NCBI GenBank assembly: GCA_000466585.1
Contig: KE993490.1
Span: 100,562 to 164,561 of the forward strand
Direction: 5' to 3'
Source of the DNA: Clostridiales bacterium oral taxon 876 str. F0540
GTDB taxonomy: Bacteria > Bacillota > Clostridia > Clostridiales > Clostridiaceae
DNA: 64,000 nt
How positions within the stretch are numbered: the stretch's first letter is position 1; the number at the start of each line of letters is the position of its first letter. The notes under the pieces are model-generated. The model was not told where the DNA came from, made no database searches, and saw nothing but the letters and a program-made list of their open reading frames with translations. The translations under genes were made by a program, and so were the position numbers. Positions 53,706-61,501 of the stretch are shown piece after piece.

Positions 53706-53769
53706 CACATAACACCTCTTTATAAAACCCATTATAGTATTAAGTTTATCATTGTATAGACATTAAATG

Positions 53770-53787
53770 GTTACAATTTAATTACAA
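53770..53787. promoter_or_regulatory. TTGTAAT direct repeat in the RR/HK divergent region
   Basis: Read on the minus strand: TTGTAAT, 4 nt, TTGTAAC, an 11-bp period, the architecture bound by OmpR/PhoP-type regulators. The same unit precedes the deacetylase gene at 56621. Confidence 0.6.
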
Positions 53788-53866
53788 GTAAGTTTTACTG
53801 ATATATAGAGATTATTTTTAATGATATAATTATAAATCATGAAAAGTAAAGTTAGAAGGTGATTTT

Positions 53867-55273
53867 TTGAAGAGTATAACTCAAAGATTAGTTCTAAGCT
53901 ATTTTATAGTAATACTTATAACCGTAAGCGTTTTGGAGGTTTTTTTGATTTCTGCCTTAGACAAGTATTACAACAATAATATGAAGGAACTCGTTGGAAA
54001 TCAAATTAAAGCTTCAGCAGATTTTTACAATAACTATTTTTCATCTTCTAGTCTTGAAAAGAATATTGAAGACAATGCAGATATATTTTGGAAAAATACA
54101 AATGCAGAAGTTCAAATAATCAATAAGGATAAAAAGATGCTTTTAGATTCAGTTGGTAATTTTACAGAGGAAAAGGTTGAGGCCGAGGATGTGGAAAGAG
54201 CCTTGGAGGGAAAGCTAAGCAGCACAACAGCTAAGGACAAAGCTACAGGGGAAAGAATAATGTATATGTCCTATCCTCTTATGTCTTCAGGAAAAATTGA
54301 AGGTGTTTTAAGATTTGTAACCTCGCTTTCAGAGGTAGATGAAATTACTAAAAGAATAACTTACATATTTATTTCTATAGGACTTGTGGTAATAGTAATA
54401 TCCAGTTTGATAAGCATAAAAATTTCCAACTCTATTGTAAAACCTATTAAAGAAGTTACAAATATGGCGGAAAAAATTGCAGAAGGCAAGTTTAATGAAA
54501 GGCTTAACATAAATAGAAAGGATGAAATAGGAACTCTATCGGTAGCTTTTAACTCCATGGCTGAAGAGATATTAAAAAATGATAAGCTTAAAAATGAGTT
54601 TATAGCTTCAGTTTCTCATGAGCTTAGAACCCCTCTTACCTCTATCAAGGGCTGGGCGTCAACACTTAAAACAGGACAATTAGATAATAAAAGTGAACTA
54701 ATAGACGGCTTAAATATTATAGAAAAGGAAAGCGACAGGCTTACTTTAATGGTTGAGGAGCTTCTGGATTTTTCAAGATTCATTTCCGGGAAAGTATCTC
54801 TAAAGAAGGACTATATAGATATAAAAAATAATCTTTTGTATTTGGAAAAACAGTTTATGCCAAGGGCAAATCGTCAAAATATTAATTTTACAGTAAAAGC
54901 ACAGGAAAATATGAGCCTGATATTTGCTGATGGAAACAGAGTAAATCAAGTTATAATAAATGTGCTGGACAATGCCTTTAAATTTACCCCTGCCGGCGGC
55001 AAGGTAGAGATGACTTGTACTGAAGAAGAGGATAGCATAGTGATAAAGGTTTATGATACAGGTATGGGAATACCAAAAGATGAACTTTCTCATGTAATGG
55101 AAAAGTTTTTTAAAGGAAAAAGCAGCATGTCCAAAAATGGTCTTGGATTATCTATAAGCAAGGAGATAATGGAGCTTCATGACGGAGCAATCTTTATTGA
55201 AAGTACATTTGGAGAAGGAACAACAGTAACTATAAAATTTCCTATAAATAAAGAAGAGGGTGCGAAGGCTTGA
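53867..55273 (+). CDS. Membrane sensor histidine kinase (HAMP, HisKA)
   Basis: 468-residue kinase: membrane segment about 8-28, exterior sensor about 30-165, membrane segment about 166-188, HAMP about 190-242, HisKA with His in ASVSHELRTPLTSI, HATPase with NVLDNAFKFT, DTGMGIPKDE and GLGLSISKE. Layout is that of PhoR/VicK/ResE-like kinases without a PAS domain. TTG start with AAGGTGA upstream. Divergent from the OmpR-type regulator and overlapping the next membrane protein gene by four bases, so that protein may be an accessory to sensing. Confidence 0.92.
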   Translation: MKSITQRLVLSYFIVILITVSVLEVFLISALDKYYNNNMKELVGNQIKASADFYNNYFSSSSLEKNIEDNADIFWKNTNAEVQIINKDKKMLLDSVGNFTEEKVEAEDVERALEGKLSSTTAKDKATGERIMYMSYPLMSSGKIEGVLRFVTSLSEVDEITKRITYIFISIGLVVIVISSLISIKISNSIVKPIKEVTNMAEKIAEGKFNERLNINRKDEIGTLSVAFNSMAEEILKNDKLKNEFIASVSHELRTPLTSIKGWASTLKTGQLDNKSELIDGLNIIEKESDRLTLMVEELLDFSRFISGKVSLKKDYIDIKNNLLYLEKQFMPRANRQNINFTVKAQENMSLIFADGNRVNQVIINVLDNAFKFTPAGGKVEMTCTEEEDSIVIKVYDTGMGIPKDELSHVMEKFFKGKSSMSKNGLGLSISKEIMELHDGAIFIESTFGEGTTVTIKFPINKEEGAKA

Positions 55274-56616
55274 AAAAAATATATGTAGTTCTTTTTAGTG
55301 TAATTTTAATAGTTATGTATCTATTGCACAGCAGCTTGGATTTATCCTTAAATGCAGAAATAACTCCAAGGAAGTTAGTGAAAGCTCCAATAGAAGGAGA
55401 ATGGATAGTCGATAAAACAGTTGTTTTTGGAGATAAAAATTTAAGTGACAAGGACAAAGATCAATGGCTCAATAAGCCAGCAAGCTTTAATAGTAAAACC
55501 GCTGTTTTTGATGATAAGCTGTGTGATTCACCAAGCTATAAAGTGAAGCTTGTTAATGCGTATAATTACTTTTGGGATAACTTTAAGATAAACCCTAAGA
55601 CCTTAGGGCTTAAGGAGGAGAAGGTTGAGGTCATAACAATAAGCTCTAAGGATAGGTATTATGATGAATATGTAAAAATAAATGAAAATTCTATAGTGAA
55701 GCAAAATGAAGATACTCTTTTATTCTTCAAAAAAAGTGACAGCAACAAAGATGGTACAGCTAAAAATAAAGAAAATTTTATTGATTATAAGAGTATCGCT
55801 TCTGCAAAGGAAAAGGAAGTAAAGAATAAGTCAGGATTTCTCCTGGGTTTAAGAGATGCGAAAGGAAGCTATAGGACAATTTGGATAAGCTATATTAATA
55901 AAAACTTTATGCCGGTAACTGAGGTTAATAATATACTTCTTCCGAGAATGGATGGATTTTGGCAGCTCGGCAGCGATAATAGTTTATGGGCATACCCAAT
56001 GAAAAAAGATATAAATAAAGATAACTATAAAAATATAAAAGAATTTTCGCAAGGCAGCAGTGCGATAATTAATTTTGTGGGAAGTGATTATGTTTCTATT
56101 GAAACAAGTGATAAAAAGCTTCAGGTTCTTCCTATAGATAATTTAAAAAGTACTCCTTTGAAATTCGCTGCTGCACTTGGGCAAGGGTTGTCAAATTCTC
56201 TTCTTAAGGAGGATAGTAGCGAAAAGAATACAGCAAATTTTAATGAAATCAATTGGGGCGTTTTTAGAAGGGCAGGCAGGTGGATTCTCAGATCAAGAAA
56301 AAATACAGATGAAAAGAATTATAAAGATTTTGATATGAGCTATGCAATCACAAAGAGCATGATTGTATATGATGAATTATATCCCTCGTTTAGTGAAATA
56401 AAAGAAAAGGAATCAGAAGCAATTGATGCCTTTTCTTCTCCTAACAGAGATTTTGATGTGATAATTACAAGTACTGATATACTTGTACTTCCAATAAAGG
56501 ATGGGAAGCTTTCAGATGTGCAAAATAGGATTAGGCTAAAAAAAGGTGAAGTTCCTGTAATGGCTCATTGGGCTACGGGGAGCTACGTTGACGATTGGGC
56601 AAAAATAGCAAGATAG
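55270..56616 (+). CDS. Uncharacterised membrane-anchored protein, cotranslated with the kinase
   Basis: 448 residues, not recognised. One N-terminal membrane segment (about 5-22) anchors a large exterior part with no strong family motif. A first portion to about 125 is strand-rich; the middle has a Lys/Asn-rich stretch SDSNKDGTAKNKENF; the C-terminal third includes GVFRRAGRWILRSR and ends HWATGSYVDDWAKIAR. The TTG start overlaps the kinase stop (TTGA), so it is translationally coupled and probably works with that sensor, for example as a ligand-binding partner or effector. No cysteine lipobox. Confidence 0.65.
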   Translation: MKKIYVVLFSVILIVMYLLHSSLDLSLNAEITPRKLVKAPIEGEWIVDKTVVFGDKNLSDKDKDQWLNKPASFNSKTAVFDDKLCDSPSYKVKLVNAYNYFWDNFKINPKTLGLKEEKVEVITISSKDRYYDEYVKINENSIVKQNEDTLLFFKKSDSNKDGTAKNKENFIDYKSIASAKEKEVKNKSGFLLGLRDAKGSYRTIWISYINKNFMPVTEVNNILLPRMDGFWQLGSDNSLWAYPMKKDINKDNYKNIKEFSQGSSAIINFVGSDYVSIETSDKKLQVLPIDNLKSTPLKFAAALGQGLSNSLLKEDSSEKNTANFNEINWGVFRRAGRWILRSRKNTDEKNYKDFDMSYAITKSMIVYDELYPSFSEIKEKESEAIDAFSSPNRDFDVIITSTDILVLPIKDGKLSDVQNRIRLKKGEVPVMAHWATGSYVDDWAKIAR

Positions 56617-56620
56617 AAAT

Positions 56621-56649
56621 TTGTAATCATTTTGTAATAGTTTGATAAT
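56621..56649 (+). promoter_or_regulatory. TTGTAAT direct repeats upstream of the deacetylase
   Basis: TTGTAAT at 56621 and 56632 (11-bp period) and a third, weaker TTGATAA at 56642. Same unit as in the RR/HK divergent region, so the OmpR-type regulator probably controls the deacetylase gene. Confidence 0.6.
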
Positions 56650-56725
56650 TTATTTGAAACCTCTCCCTAATTATTACGTTATATACTTTAATTAGACAAT
56701 TAAGCGGAGATGGGAGAGGATTTTG

Positions 56726-57643
56726 ATGAAATCAAGAAAAAAACGTAGAAGGGGCCTCAAGGCATTAATGATAATATTGGCGGTAGTTATTTCTGCTGCA
56801 ACATTATATCTTAAGCTTGATATAGCACGAGCAACAGCAAAGGTTGATAATATACAGAAATACGATAATAATGTACAAGCTTCAGCAGAAAGTAATGCTG
56901 ATAAGAATGCAGAGGATAAAAAGAATCTGCAGCCTGAAGAAAAAACCAAACAAGAAGTTCCAATAAAGCAAACAGAGTCTAGTGAGACAAAAAGTATAGT
57001 AGTCACTACTACAAAAAATAGCGATACAAATAAAACTGCTTCTTCAGCAAACAACAGTAGCAAGGGAGATAAGATAGCATATTTAACCTTTGACGATGGT
57101 CCATCTTATAAAGTAACTCCAGCTGTTTTAGATATTCTAAAAAAAGAAAATATTAAAGCAACCTTCTTTGTTGTTGGACAAACTGTAAAATCAAACCCAG
57201 AACTTTTGAAAAGAGAAAAAGCAGAAGGTCATACTATTGGTAATCATACTTATTCTCATAATTACAAGTATCTTTACAGCAACACAAGCAACTTTCTAGA
57301 AGACTTAAAGAAAAATGATTCTATAATAAAATCTGTAATCGGTGATTACAACGATAAACTAATAAGATTCCCTGGAGGCTCTTTTGGTAAACAAGCTTAT
57401 CAAAAGGCGGCAGAAGAAGCCGGCTATACCTATATAGACTGGAACTGCTTAAGCGGTGACGCTGAGTCAAAGAAAAAATCAGTAGAGCAGCTAATACAAG
57501 GAGTTAAAAGTACAGCAAGAGGACAGCATCAATTAACAATACTTATGCATGATACCGCTGGAAAGGAAACAACTGCAGAGGCTCTGCCAAAGATCATTGA
57601 GTACTTGAAGGGACAAGGATATAAATTTGAGGTTTTAAAATAG
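56726..57643 (+). CDS. Polysaccharide deacetylase (NodB domain), membrane-anchored
   Basis: Extracellular carbohydrate esterase 4, probably peptidoglycan or other GlcNAc polymer deacetylase. Arg/Lys-rich start, membrane segment about 11-30, linker rich in K, T, S to about 112, then the NodB domain: motif 1 TFDDGPS, motif 2 HTIGNHTYSH (metal-binding HxxxxH), motif 3 IRFPGGS, motif 4 DWNCLSGDA and motif 5 ILMHDTAG. Start ATG at 56726 with GGGAGAGGA upstream. The TAG stop (57641-57643) lies at the edge of a block duplicated from the 3' end of the subtilase-like gene at 60969. Likely controlled through the TTGTAAT repeats upstream. Confidence 0.9.
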   Translation: MKSRKKRRRGLKALMIILAVVISAATLYLKLDIARATAKVDNIQKYDNNVQASAESNADKNAEDKKNLQPEEKTKQEVPIKQTESSETKSIVVTTTKNSDTNKTASSANNSSKGDKIAYLTFDDGPSYKVTPAVLDILKKENIKATFFVVGQTVKSNPELLKREKAEGHTIGNHTYSHNYKYLYSNTSNFLEDLKKNDSIIKSVIGDYNDKLIRFPGGSFGKQAYQKAAEEAGYTYIDWNCLSGDAESKKKSVEQLIQGVKSTARGQHQLTILMHDTAGKETTAEALPKIIEYLKGQGYKFEVLK

Positions 57644-57683
57644 AAAAACTTAGGGCATTAAAGTAAACATGCCCTAAGTTTTT
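57644..57683 (+). terminator. Intrinsic terminator after the deacetylase
   Basis: Perfect 15-bp stem AAAAACTTAGGGCAT/ATGCCCTAAGTTTTT with a 10-nt loop. Duplicate of the terminator at 60973-61012. Confidence 0.93.
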
Positions 57684-57714
57684 ATTGTATATTTTTACAA
57701 TTAATATATTATTA

Positions 57715-57743
57715 TTGACTCTTATTACAATATAAGGTAATAT
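57715..57743 (+). promoter_or_regulatory. SigA promoter of blaI copy 1
   Basis: TTGACT, 17-bp spacer, TAATAT. A weaker inverted repeat ATTAC-N8-GTAAT sits in the spacer and -10. Confidence 0.85.
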
Positions 57744-57754
57744 GATGTTAAGGC

Positions 57755-57766
57755 TTACAAATGTAA
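57755..57766. promoter_or_regulatory. BlaI-type operator, copy 1
   Basis: TTACAAATGTAA, a TACA-N2-TGTA site, about 12 nt after the -10 box and so over the transcription start. Confidence 0.82.
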
Positions 57767-57798
57767 TCTATCTTGAACTTGCAGGAGGTAAAAAAATT

Positions 57799-58167
57799 AT
57801 GGATTCTCTAAAAATATCAGATTCAGAATGGGAAATAATGAAGATTATTTGGCAAAATTCTAACTGCACTGCAGGAGAAGTAATAGATGCTTTAAAGGAT
57901 AAGAAGGAATGGCAACCTAAAACTGTTAAGACTTTAATAAGAAGGCTTGTAGATAAGAAGGCTTTAGGCTACGAGCAGTATAAAAGAGAGTACAAATATT
58001 ATCCCTTAGCAGAAGAGGTAGATTGCGTTAAAGAAGAAAGTAAGTCTTTTTTACAAAGAGTTTACAGAGGCTCGCTAAAAAATATGCTTCTCAATTTTAT
58101 TGAAGATGAAAGTCTTACAAAAGAAGACATAGAAGAATTAACTCGCATTCTTGAAGAAAGGAAGTAA
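57799..58167 (+). CDS. BlaI/MecI-family repressor, copy 1
   Basis: 122-residue winged-helix repressor: KISDSEWEIMKIIW, recognition part WQPKTVKTLIRRLVDKKAL, dimerisation helices SFLQRVYRGSLKNMLLNFIEDE. ATG at 57799 has AGGAGG eight bases upstream; an in-frame ATG at 57742 would overlap promoter and operator and is rejected. The operator before the gene indicates autoregulation of the blaI-M56 operon. It differs from copy 2 (61128-61496) at only five residues, none in the recognition region, so the two proteins should bind the same sites and could form mixed dimers. Confidence 0.93.
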   Translation: MDSLKISDSEWEIMKIIWQNSNCTAGEVIDALKDKKEWQPKTVKTLIRRLVDKKALGYEQYKREYKYYPLAEEVDCVKEESKSFLQRVYRGSLKNMLLNFIEDESLTKEDIEELTRILEERK

Positions 58168-58173
58168 TAAGCT

Positions 58174-59655
58174 TTGGATGATGTAAACTTAATTCTTAAA
58201 TATTTCTTTAGCATCATTTTTCAGCTGTCTATTATGGCAGTTGTAATAGTTCCTTTTATTCTATTAATTAGGTTTTTAGTAAAAGACAAGATTACAATAA
58301 AGTTTCAGTATGCCCTTTGGCTTATACTTGTTATAAGACTTGTTTTTCCGGTAACCCCAGCAAGCAATATCAGTATTTATAATTATATTTCAAGGATTGG
58401 AGCTAACTCCTATGTTCAATCCTTTAGGGATATTTATATGAATAGAGCAGATGCTGGAAGCGTTAATGTTGAAGCAGGGTATGGCAATAATAATCAAAAG
58501 ATAGGTGAGGACAAAGCTAGTGTCATAAAATTTAAAACAATAAATTATTTAACTGCATATTGCCCTAAGATATGGATAATCGGTACGGTAATTGGGTTCT
58601 TATTAATATCCATAAGCTATATAAGATTTTTATATTCTATCAGGAATTGTAGCTACGTAGGTGATAAGAAAATACATGAACATTTGAAAAAATGCAAAAA
58701 GCTTATTAATTTGAATAAAGAGGTTTCTATTGTTGAAACAAATCTTGTTAAAACTCCAGCTCTATTAGGTGTGTTAAAACCCAAGATACTTATACCATCT
58801 AATTTATTTGAAAGTTATAATTATGATAATTTAAAATATATATTTTTGCATGAGTTAGCCCATATAAAACGCAAAGATATACTAATTAATTATATTATTA
58901 CAATGCTTTCAATTATACATTGGTTTAACCCTCTAATTTGGTATGCATTTTATAAGATGCGTGAAGATAGAGAAATATGCTGCGACTGCATGGCATTATT
59001 TTGTATAAATGAATCAGAGATTTATAATTACGGCCTTTCAATTATTACTCTTTCTGAAATATATTCCAGGGCGCCATGGCTGCCAGCAATGGCAGGCATT
59101 ATTAATAAAAAATCTAAAATAAAAAGGAGGGTTACTATAATTAAAGAATTCAAAAAAAGTACCTATAAGCTATCTATAGCTGCCTTTGCGGCACTATTAA
59201 TAGTTAGCAGTATATCTCTTACAAATGCGAAGGCAGAACCTGCTAAAACACCGATAAATAAAACTGCCCTAGAGGATAAAATTGATTATCCATTTGTTAA
59301 TGATAAGACTGTAATCGGAAAATGGGAATGCGTTGATTTCGTTAAAGAAATTAATGATTTTAAACCGGGAAAGCAGGATTGGCAGGGACAGTTGTATTTA
59401 AAAAGCATTGTTATGCTTGAAAATGGTAAAATGACTCAACCTATGACAAGAGACATAAAGTCAGATGAAAAAACTCCTGTGAGCTGGTTTACATGGACAA
59501 AAGGCTATATCATACATCACGTAGATAAAACAGCTATGAAATATACTATCAAGAATATTGATAGAGAACAATACCTATTTTTCGAATTTAAAAATGGGGA
59601 CTATATAGATAGAGGTCAGAAGCCTTATTACTACGTTCTTCAAAAGGTTAAGTAG
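58174..59655 (+). CDS. BlaR1-like M56 metallopeptidase with lipocalin-like sensor domain, copy 1
   Basis: 493-residue membrane protein. Membrane segments near residues 10-30, 40-58 and 130-150; cytosolic zinc peptidase with LHELAHIKRKD (HExxH) and MREDREICCDCMA; a further membrane segment near 330-348; then an exterior domain of about 120 residues beginning YPFVNDKTVIGKWECVDF and ending YYYVLQKVK, a small beta-barrel-like domain often attached to Firmicute M56 proteins. It replaces the penicillin-binding domain of BlaR1. TTG start behind AAGGAAG. Partner of blaI copy 1. Its sequence has diverged strongly from the copy at 61502 although their repressors are nearly identical. Confidence 0.87.
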   Translation: MDDVNLILKYFFSIIFQLSIMAVVIVPFILLIRFLVKDKITIKFQYALWLILVIRLVFPVTPASNISIYNYISRIGANSYVQSFRDIYMNRADAGSVNVEAGYGNNNQKIGEDKASVIKFKTINYLTAYCPKIWIIGTVIGFLLISISYIRFLYSIRNCSYVGDKKIHEHLKKCKKLINLNKEVSIVETNLVKTPALLGVLKPKILIPSNLFESYNYDNLKYIFLHELAHIKRKDILINYIITMLSIIHWFNPLIWYAFYKMREDREICCDCMALFCINESEIYNYGLSIITLSEIYSRAPWLPAMAGIINKKSKIKRRVTIIKEFKKSTYKLSIAAFAALLIVSSISLTNAKAEPAKTPINKTALEDKIDYPFVNDKTVIGKWECVDFVKEINDFKPGKQDWQGQLYLKSIVMLENGKMTQPMTRDIKSDEKTPVSWFTWTKGYIIHHVDKTAMKYTIKNIDREQYLFFEFKNGDYIDRGQKPYYYVLQKVK

Positions 59656-59732
59656 ATTTATTGTTCAATTTTGACAAAGAAAATGGGGAAGATTTCAGTA
59701 TATATCTTAACTGAAAAATTTGGGGTGAGAAG

Positions 59733-60995
59733 ATGAGAAAGTATAAATTAATATTGTTAATGGGAGCAGTGGCTATCCTATTATCCGGTGGCTACTTAAT
59801 CAAAGACAAGCTTCTAAATAATAAATCTACCGAGGAAAAACCAGTTGCAAACAAACTAGTTGAATCAAACCTAGATAAAATGTATGAACTGCCGGCTTTT
59901 TATGATGATTTTCCAAGTCCGGAAAAGTTGAATTTAATGCAGGTTGATTTACGCAGAAAAGATTTATCCGAGCTAGACCTAAAGGGAAGAAGGAAAGACC
60001 TTTTTAATGCATATTTTGACAGTACAACAAAATGGCCATCAAAAGATAAAATGCCTGAGGACTTTAACCCTGAAAAAGTATTAGAATTAGGAAAAGATCC
60101 TGGTCTTGGTATTAGTAAGCTGCATAAGGAAGGAATAACAGGAAAAAACATAGGAATAGCTATATTAGATTCACCATTGAAAAATAAACATGTCGATTAT
60201 AATGATAGAATAAAACATTATGAAGAGATGTTCAATCCTAAAGGTGATAATCTTGAACATGGTCCTGCTGTAACTTCCATAGCTGCTGGAAAGAGTGTTG
60301 GTGTAGCATCAGAAGCTGACATATATTATTTTGCAGATGATAATGATTATACTGATAAAAATGGAAATACGAAAAACGATTTTGAAAAGGTAGCAAAGGT
60401 AATTGATAGAGTTATAGAAATCAATAAAACCTTGCCTGAAGATAAAAAAATAAGAGTTATATCCATGTCTGAAGGATGCGGACCAGAAGATAAGGGGTAT
60501 AAGGAATTTAAAGATGCTGTTTCAAGAGCAGGTAAGGAAGGCATATTTGCAATATCGTCAATCTTAGAAGATACTCATGGATTTAAATTTAATGGACTAG
60601 GACGTTTCCCGGAAGATGATGTAAATAATGTTTCCTCATTTATCAATGGGAAGTTTTATCAAAGTGTATTATTTAGACATACTCCTGAAGAATTTTTAAA
60701 GTTAGACAAAGATTACTTATACTTTCCAATGGACTCTAGAGCAGTAGCTGGTCCAAACTATGATGATGAATATATATTTTATAGATTTGGAGCCTACAGC
60801 TGGGTTGTACCATATATTTCAGGTCTTTATGCACTTTCCTGCGAAGTAAATCCAAAGGTTACACCAGAATTATTCTGGAAAACCGCTTTAGAAACAAGCA
60901 AGGAAATAAAGTTTGATTACAAATCAAAAACTTACGAAATTAAGCACGTAGTAAGTCCAGTGGACTTGATAGAAAAACTTAGGGCATTAAAGTAA
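59733..60995 (+). CDS. Subtilase-like (S8 family) membrane-anchored protein
   Basis: 420 residues: N-terminal membrane segment about 5-23 without a lipobox, linker, a segment DLSELDLKGRRKDLFNAYFD like one pentapeptide-type turn, then an S8-like domain. Asp region GKNIGIAILDSP, His region EHGPAVTSIAAGKSVGVASEADIY (closer to canonical HGTxVA than in the paralog), Ser region FGAYSWVVPYISGLYALS. The oxyanion Asn segment is not obvious (FAISSILED), so activity is uncertain. It is a paralog of 1378-2664. Set between two blaI-M56 modules, so it may be a target or effector of that signalling. The stop codon lies inside the terminator hairpin loop. Confidence 0.72.
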   Translation: MRKYKLILLMGAVAILLSGGYLIKDKLLNNKSTEEKPVANKLVESNLDKMYELPAFYDDFPSPEKLNLMQVDLRRKDLSELDLKGRRKDLFNAYFDSTTKWPSKDKMPEDFNPEKVLELGKDPGLGISKLHKEGITGKNIGIAILDSPLKNKHVDYNDRIKHYEEMFNPKGDNLEHGPAVTSIAAGKSVGVASEADIYYFADDNDYTDKNGNTKNDFEKVAKVIDRVIEINKTLPEDKKIRVISMSEGCGPEDKGYKEFKDAVSRAGKEGIFAISSILEDTHGFKFNGLGRFPEDDVNNVSSFINGKFYQSVLFRHTPEEFLKLDKDYLYFPMDSRAVAGPNYDDEYIFYRFGAYSWVVPYISGLYALSCEVNPKVTPELFWKTALETSKEIKFDYKSKTYEIKHVVSPVDLIEKLRALK

Positions 60996-61012
60996 ATATG
61001 CCCTAAGTTTTT
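60973..61012 (+). terminator. Intrinsic terminator overlapping the S8 gene stop
   Basis: Fifteen-bp stem AAAAACTTAGGGCAT/ATGCCCTAAGTTTTT; the TAA stop at 60993-60995 is in its loop. Confidence 0.92.
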
Positions 61013-61043
61013 ATTGTATATTTTCATAAGTAATATATTATTA

Positions 61044-61072
61044 TTGACTCCTATTACAATATAAGGTAACAT
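61044..61072 (+). promoter_or_regulatory. SigA promoter of blaI copy 2
   Basis: TTGACT, 17-bp spacer, TAACAT; the -10 is one base weaker than in copy 1. Confidence 0.8.
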
Positions 61073-61083
61073 ATAATTAAGGC

Positions 61084-61095
61084 TTACAAATGTAA
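61084..61095. promoter_or_regulatory. BlaI-type operator, copy 2
   Basis: TTACAAATGTAA, identical to the operator of copy 1 and at the same distance from the promoter. Confidence 0.82.
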
Positions 61096-61127
61096 TCTAT
61101 ATTGAATTCACAGGAGGTATAGAAATT

Positions 61128-61496
61128 ATGGATTCTTTAAAAATATCAGATTCTGAATGGGAAGTAATGAAGATTATTTGGCAAAATCCTAACTGCACTG
61201 CAGGGGAGGTAATAGATGCTTTAAAGGATAAGAAGGAATGGCAACCTAAAACTGTTAAGACTTTAATAAGAAGGCTTGTAGATAAGAAGGCTTTAGGCTA
61301 CGAGCAGTATAAAAGGGAATATAAATATTATCCTTTAGTAGAAGAGAGAGATTGTGTTAAAGAAGAAAGCAAGTCTTTTTTACAAAGGGTTTACAGAGGC
61401 TCTCTAAAAAATATGCTGCTTAATTTTATTGAGGATGAAAGTCTTACTAAAGAAGACATAGAAGAATTAGCTCGTATTCTTGAAGAAAGGAAGTAG
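61128..61496 (+). CDS. BlaI/MecI-family repressor, copy 2
   Basis: 122 residues, five changes from copy 1: Ile to Val in EVMK, Ser to Pro in QNP, Ala-Val to Val-Arg in the VEERDCV segment, and Thr to Ala near the C-terminus. AGGAGG ten bases before ATG. Operon with the M56 gene five bases downstream and probably with the ABC transporter that follows. Because operator and recognition helix are unchanged, cross-regulation between the two modules is expected. Confidence 0.93.
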   Translation: MDSLKISDSEWEVMKIIWQNPNCTAGEVIDALKDKKEWQPKTVKTLIRRLVDKKALGYEQYKREYKYYPLVEERDCVKEESKSFLQRVYRGSLKNMLLNFIEDESLTKEDIEELARILEERK

Positions 61497-61501
61497 AGGA
61501 T

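Larger units (their letters stand above)
57640..58167 (+). repeat. Duplicated block, copy 1 (terminator, promoter, operator, blaI)
   Basis: Aligned without gaps to 60969-61496 at a constant offset of 3329. I count 14 differences over the roughly 159 non-coding bases and five amino-acid differences in 122 codons of blaI. Similarity stops at the blaI stop codon on one side and at the subtilase gene 3' end on the other. Confidence 0.88.
60969..61496 (+). repeat. Duplicated block, copy 2 (3' end of S8 gene, terminator, promoter, operator, blaI)
   Basis: Partner of 57640-58167. In this copy the first 27 bases are the last codons and stop of the S8 gene (ending LRALK), while in copy 1 the same bases are non-coding after the deacetylase stop. 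The S8 paralog at 1378 ends in a similar LISKLKLEA, which suggests this copy keeps the ancestral context. Confidence 0.85.

Noticed and set aside
57742..57798. Extended N-terminus of blaI copy 1
   Set aside because: It would translate the operator and ribosome site; the copy-2 gene starts at the equivalent of 57799.
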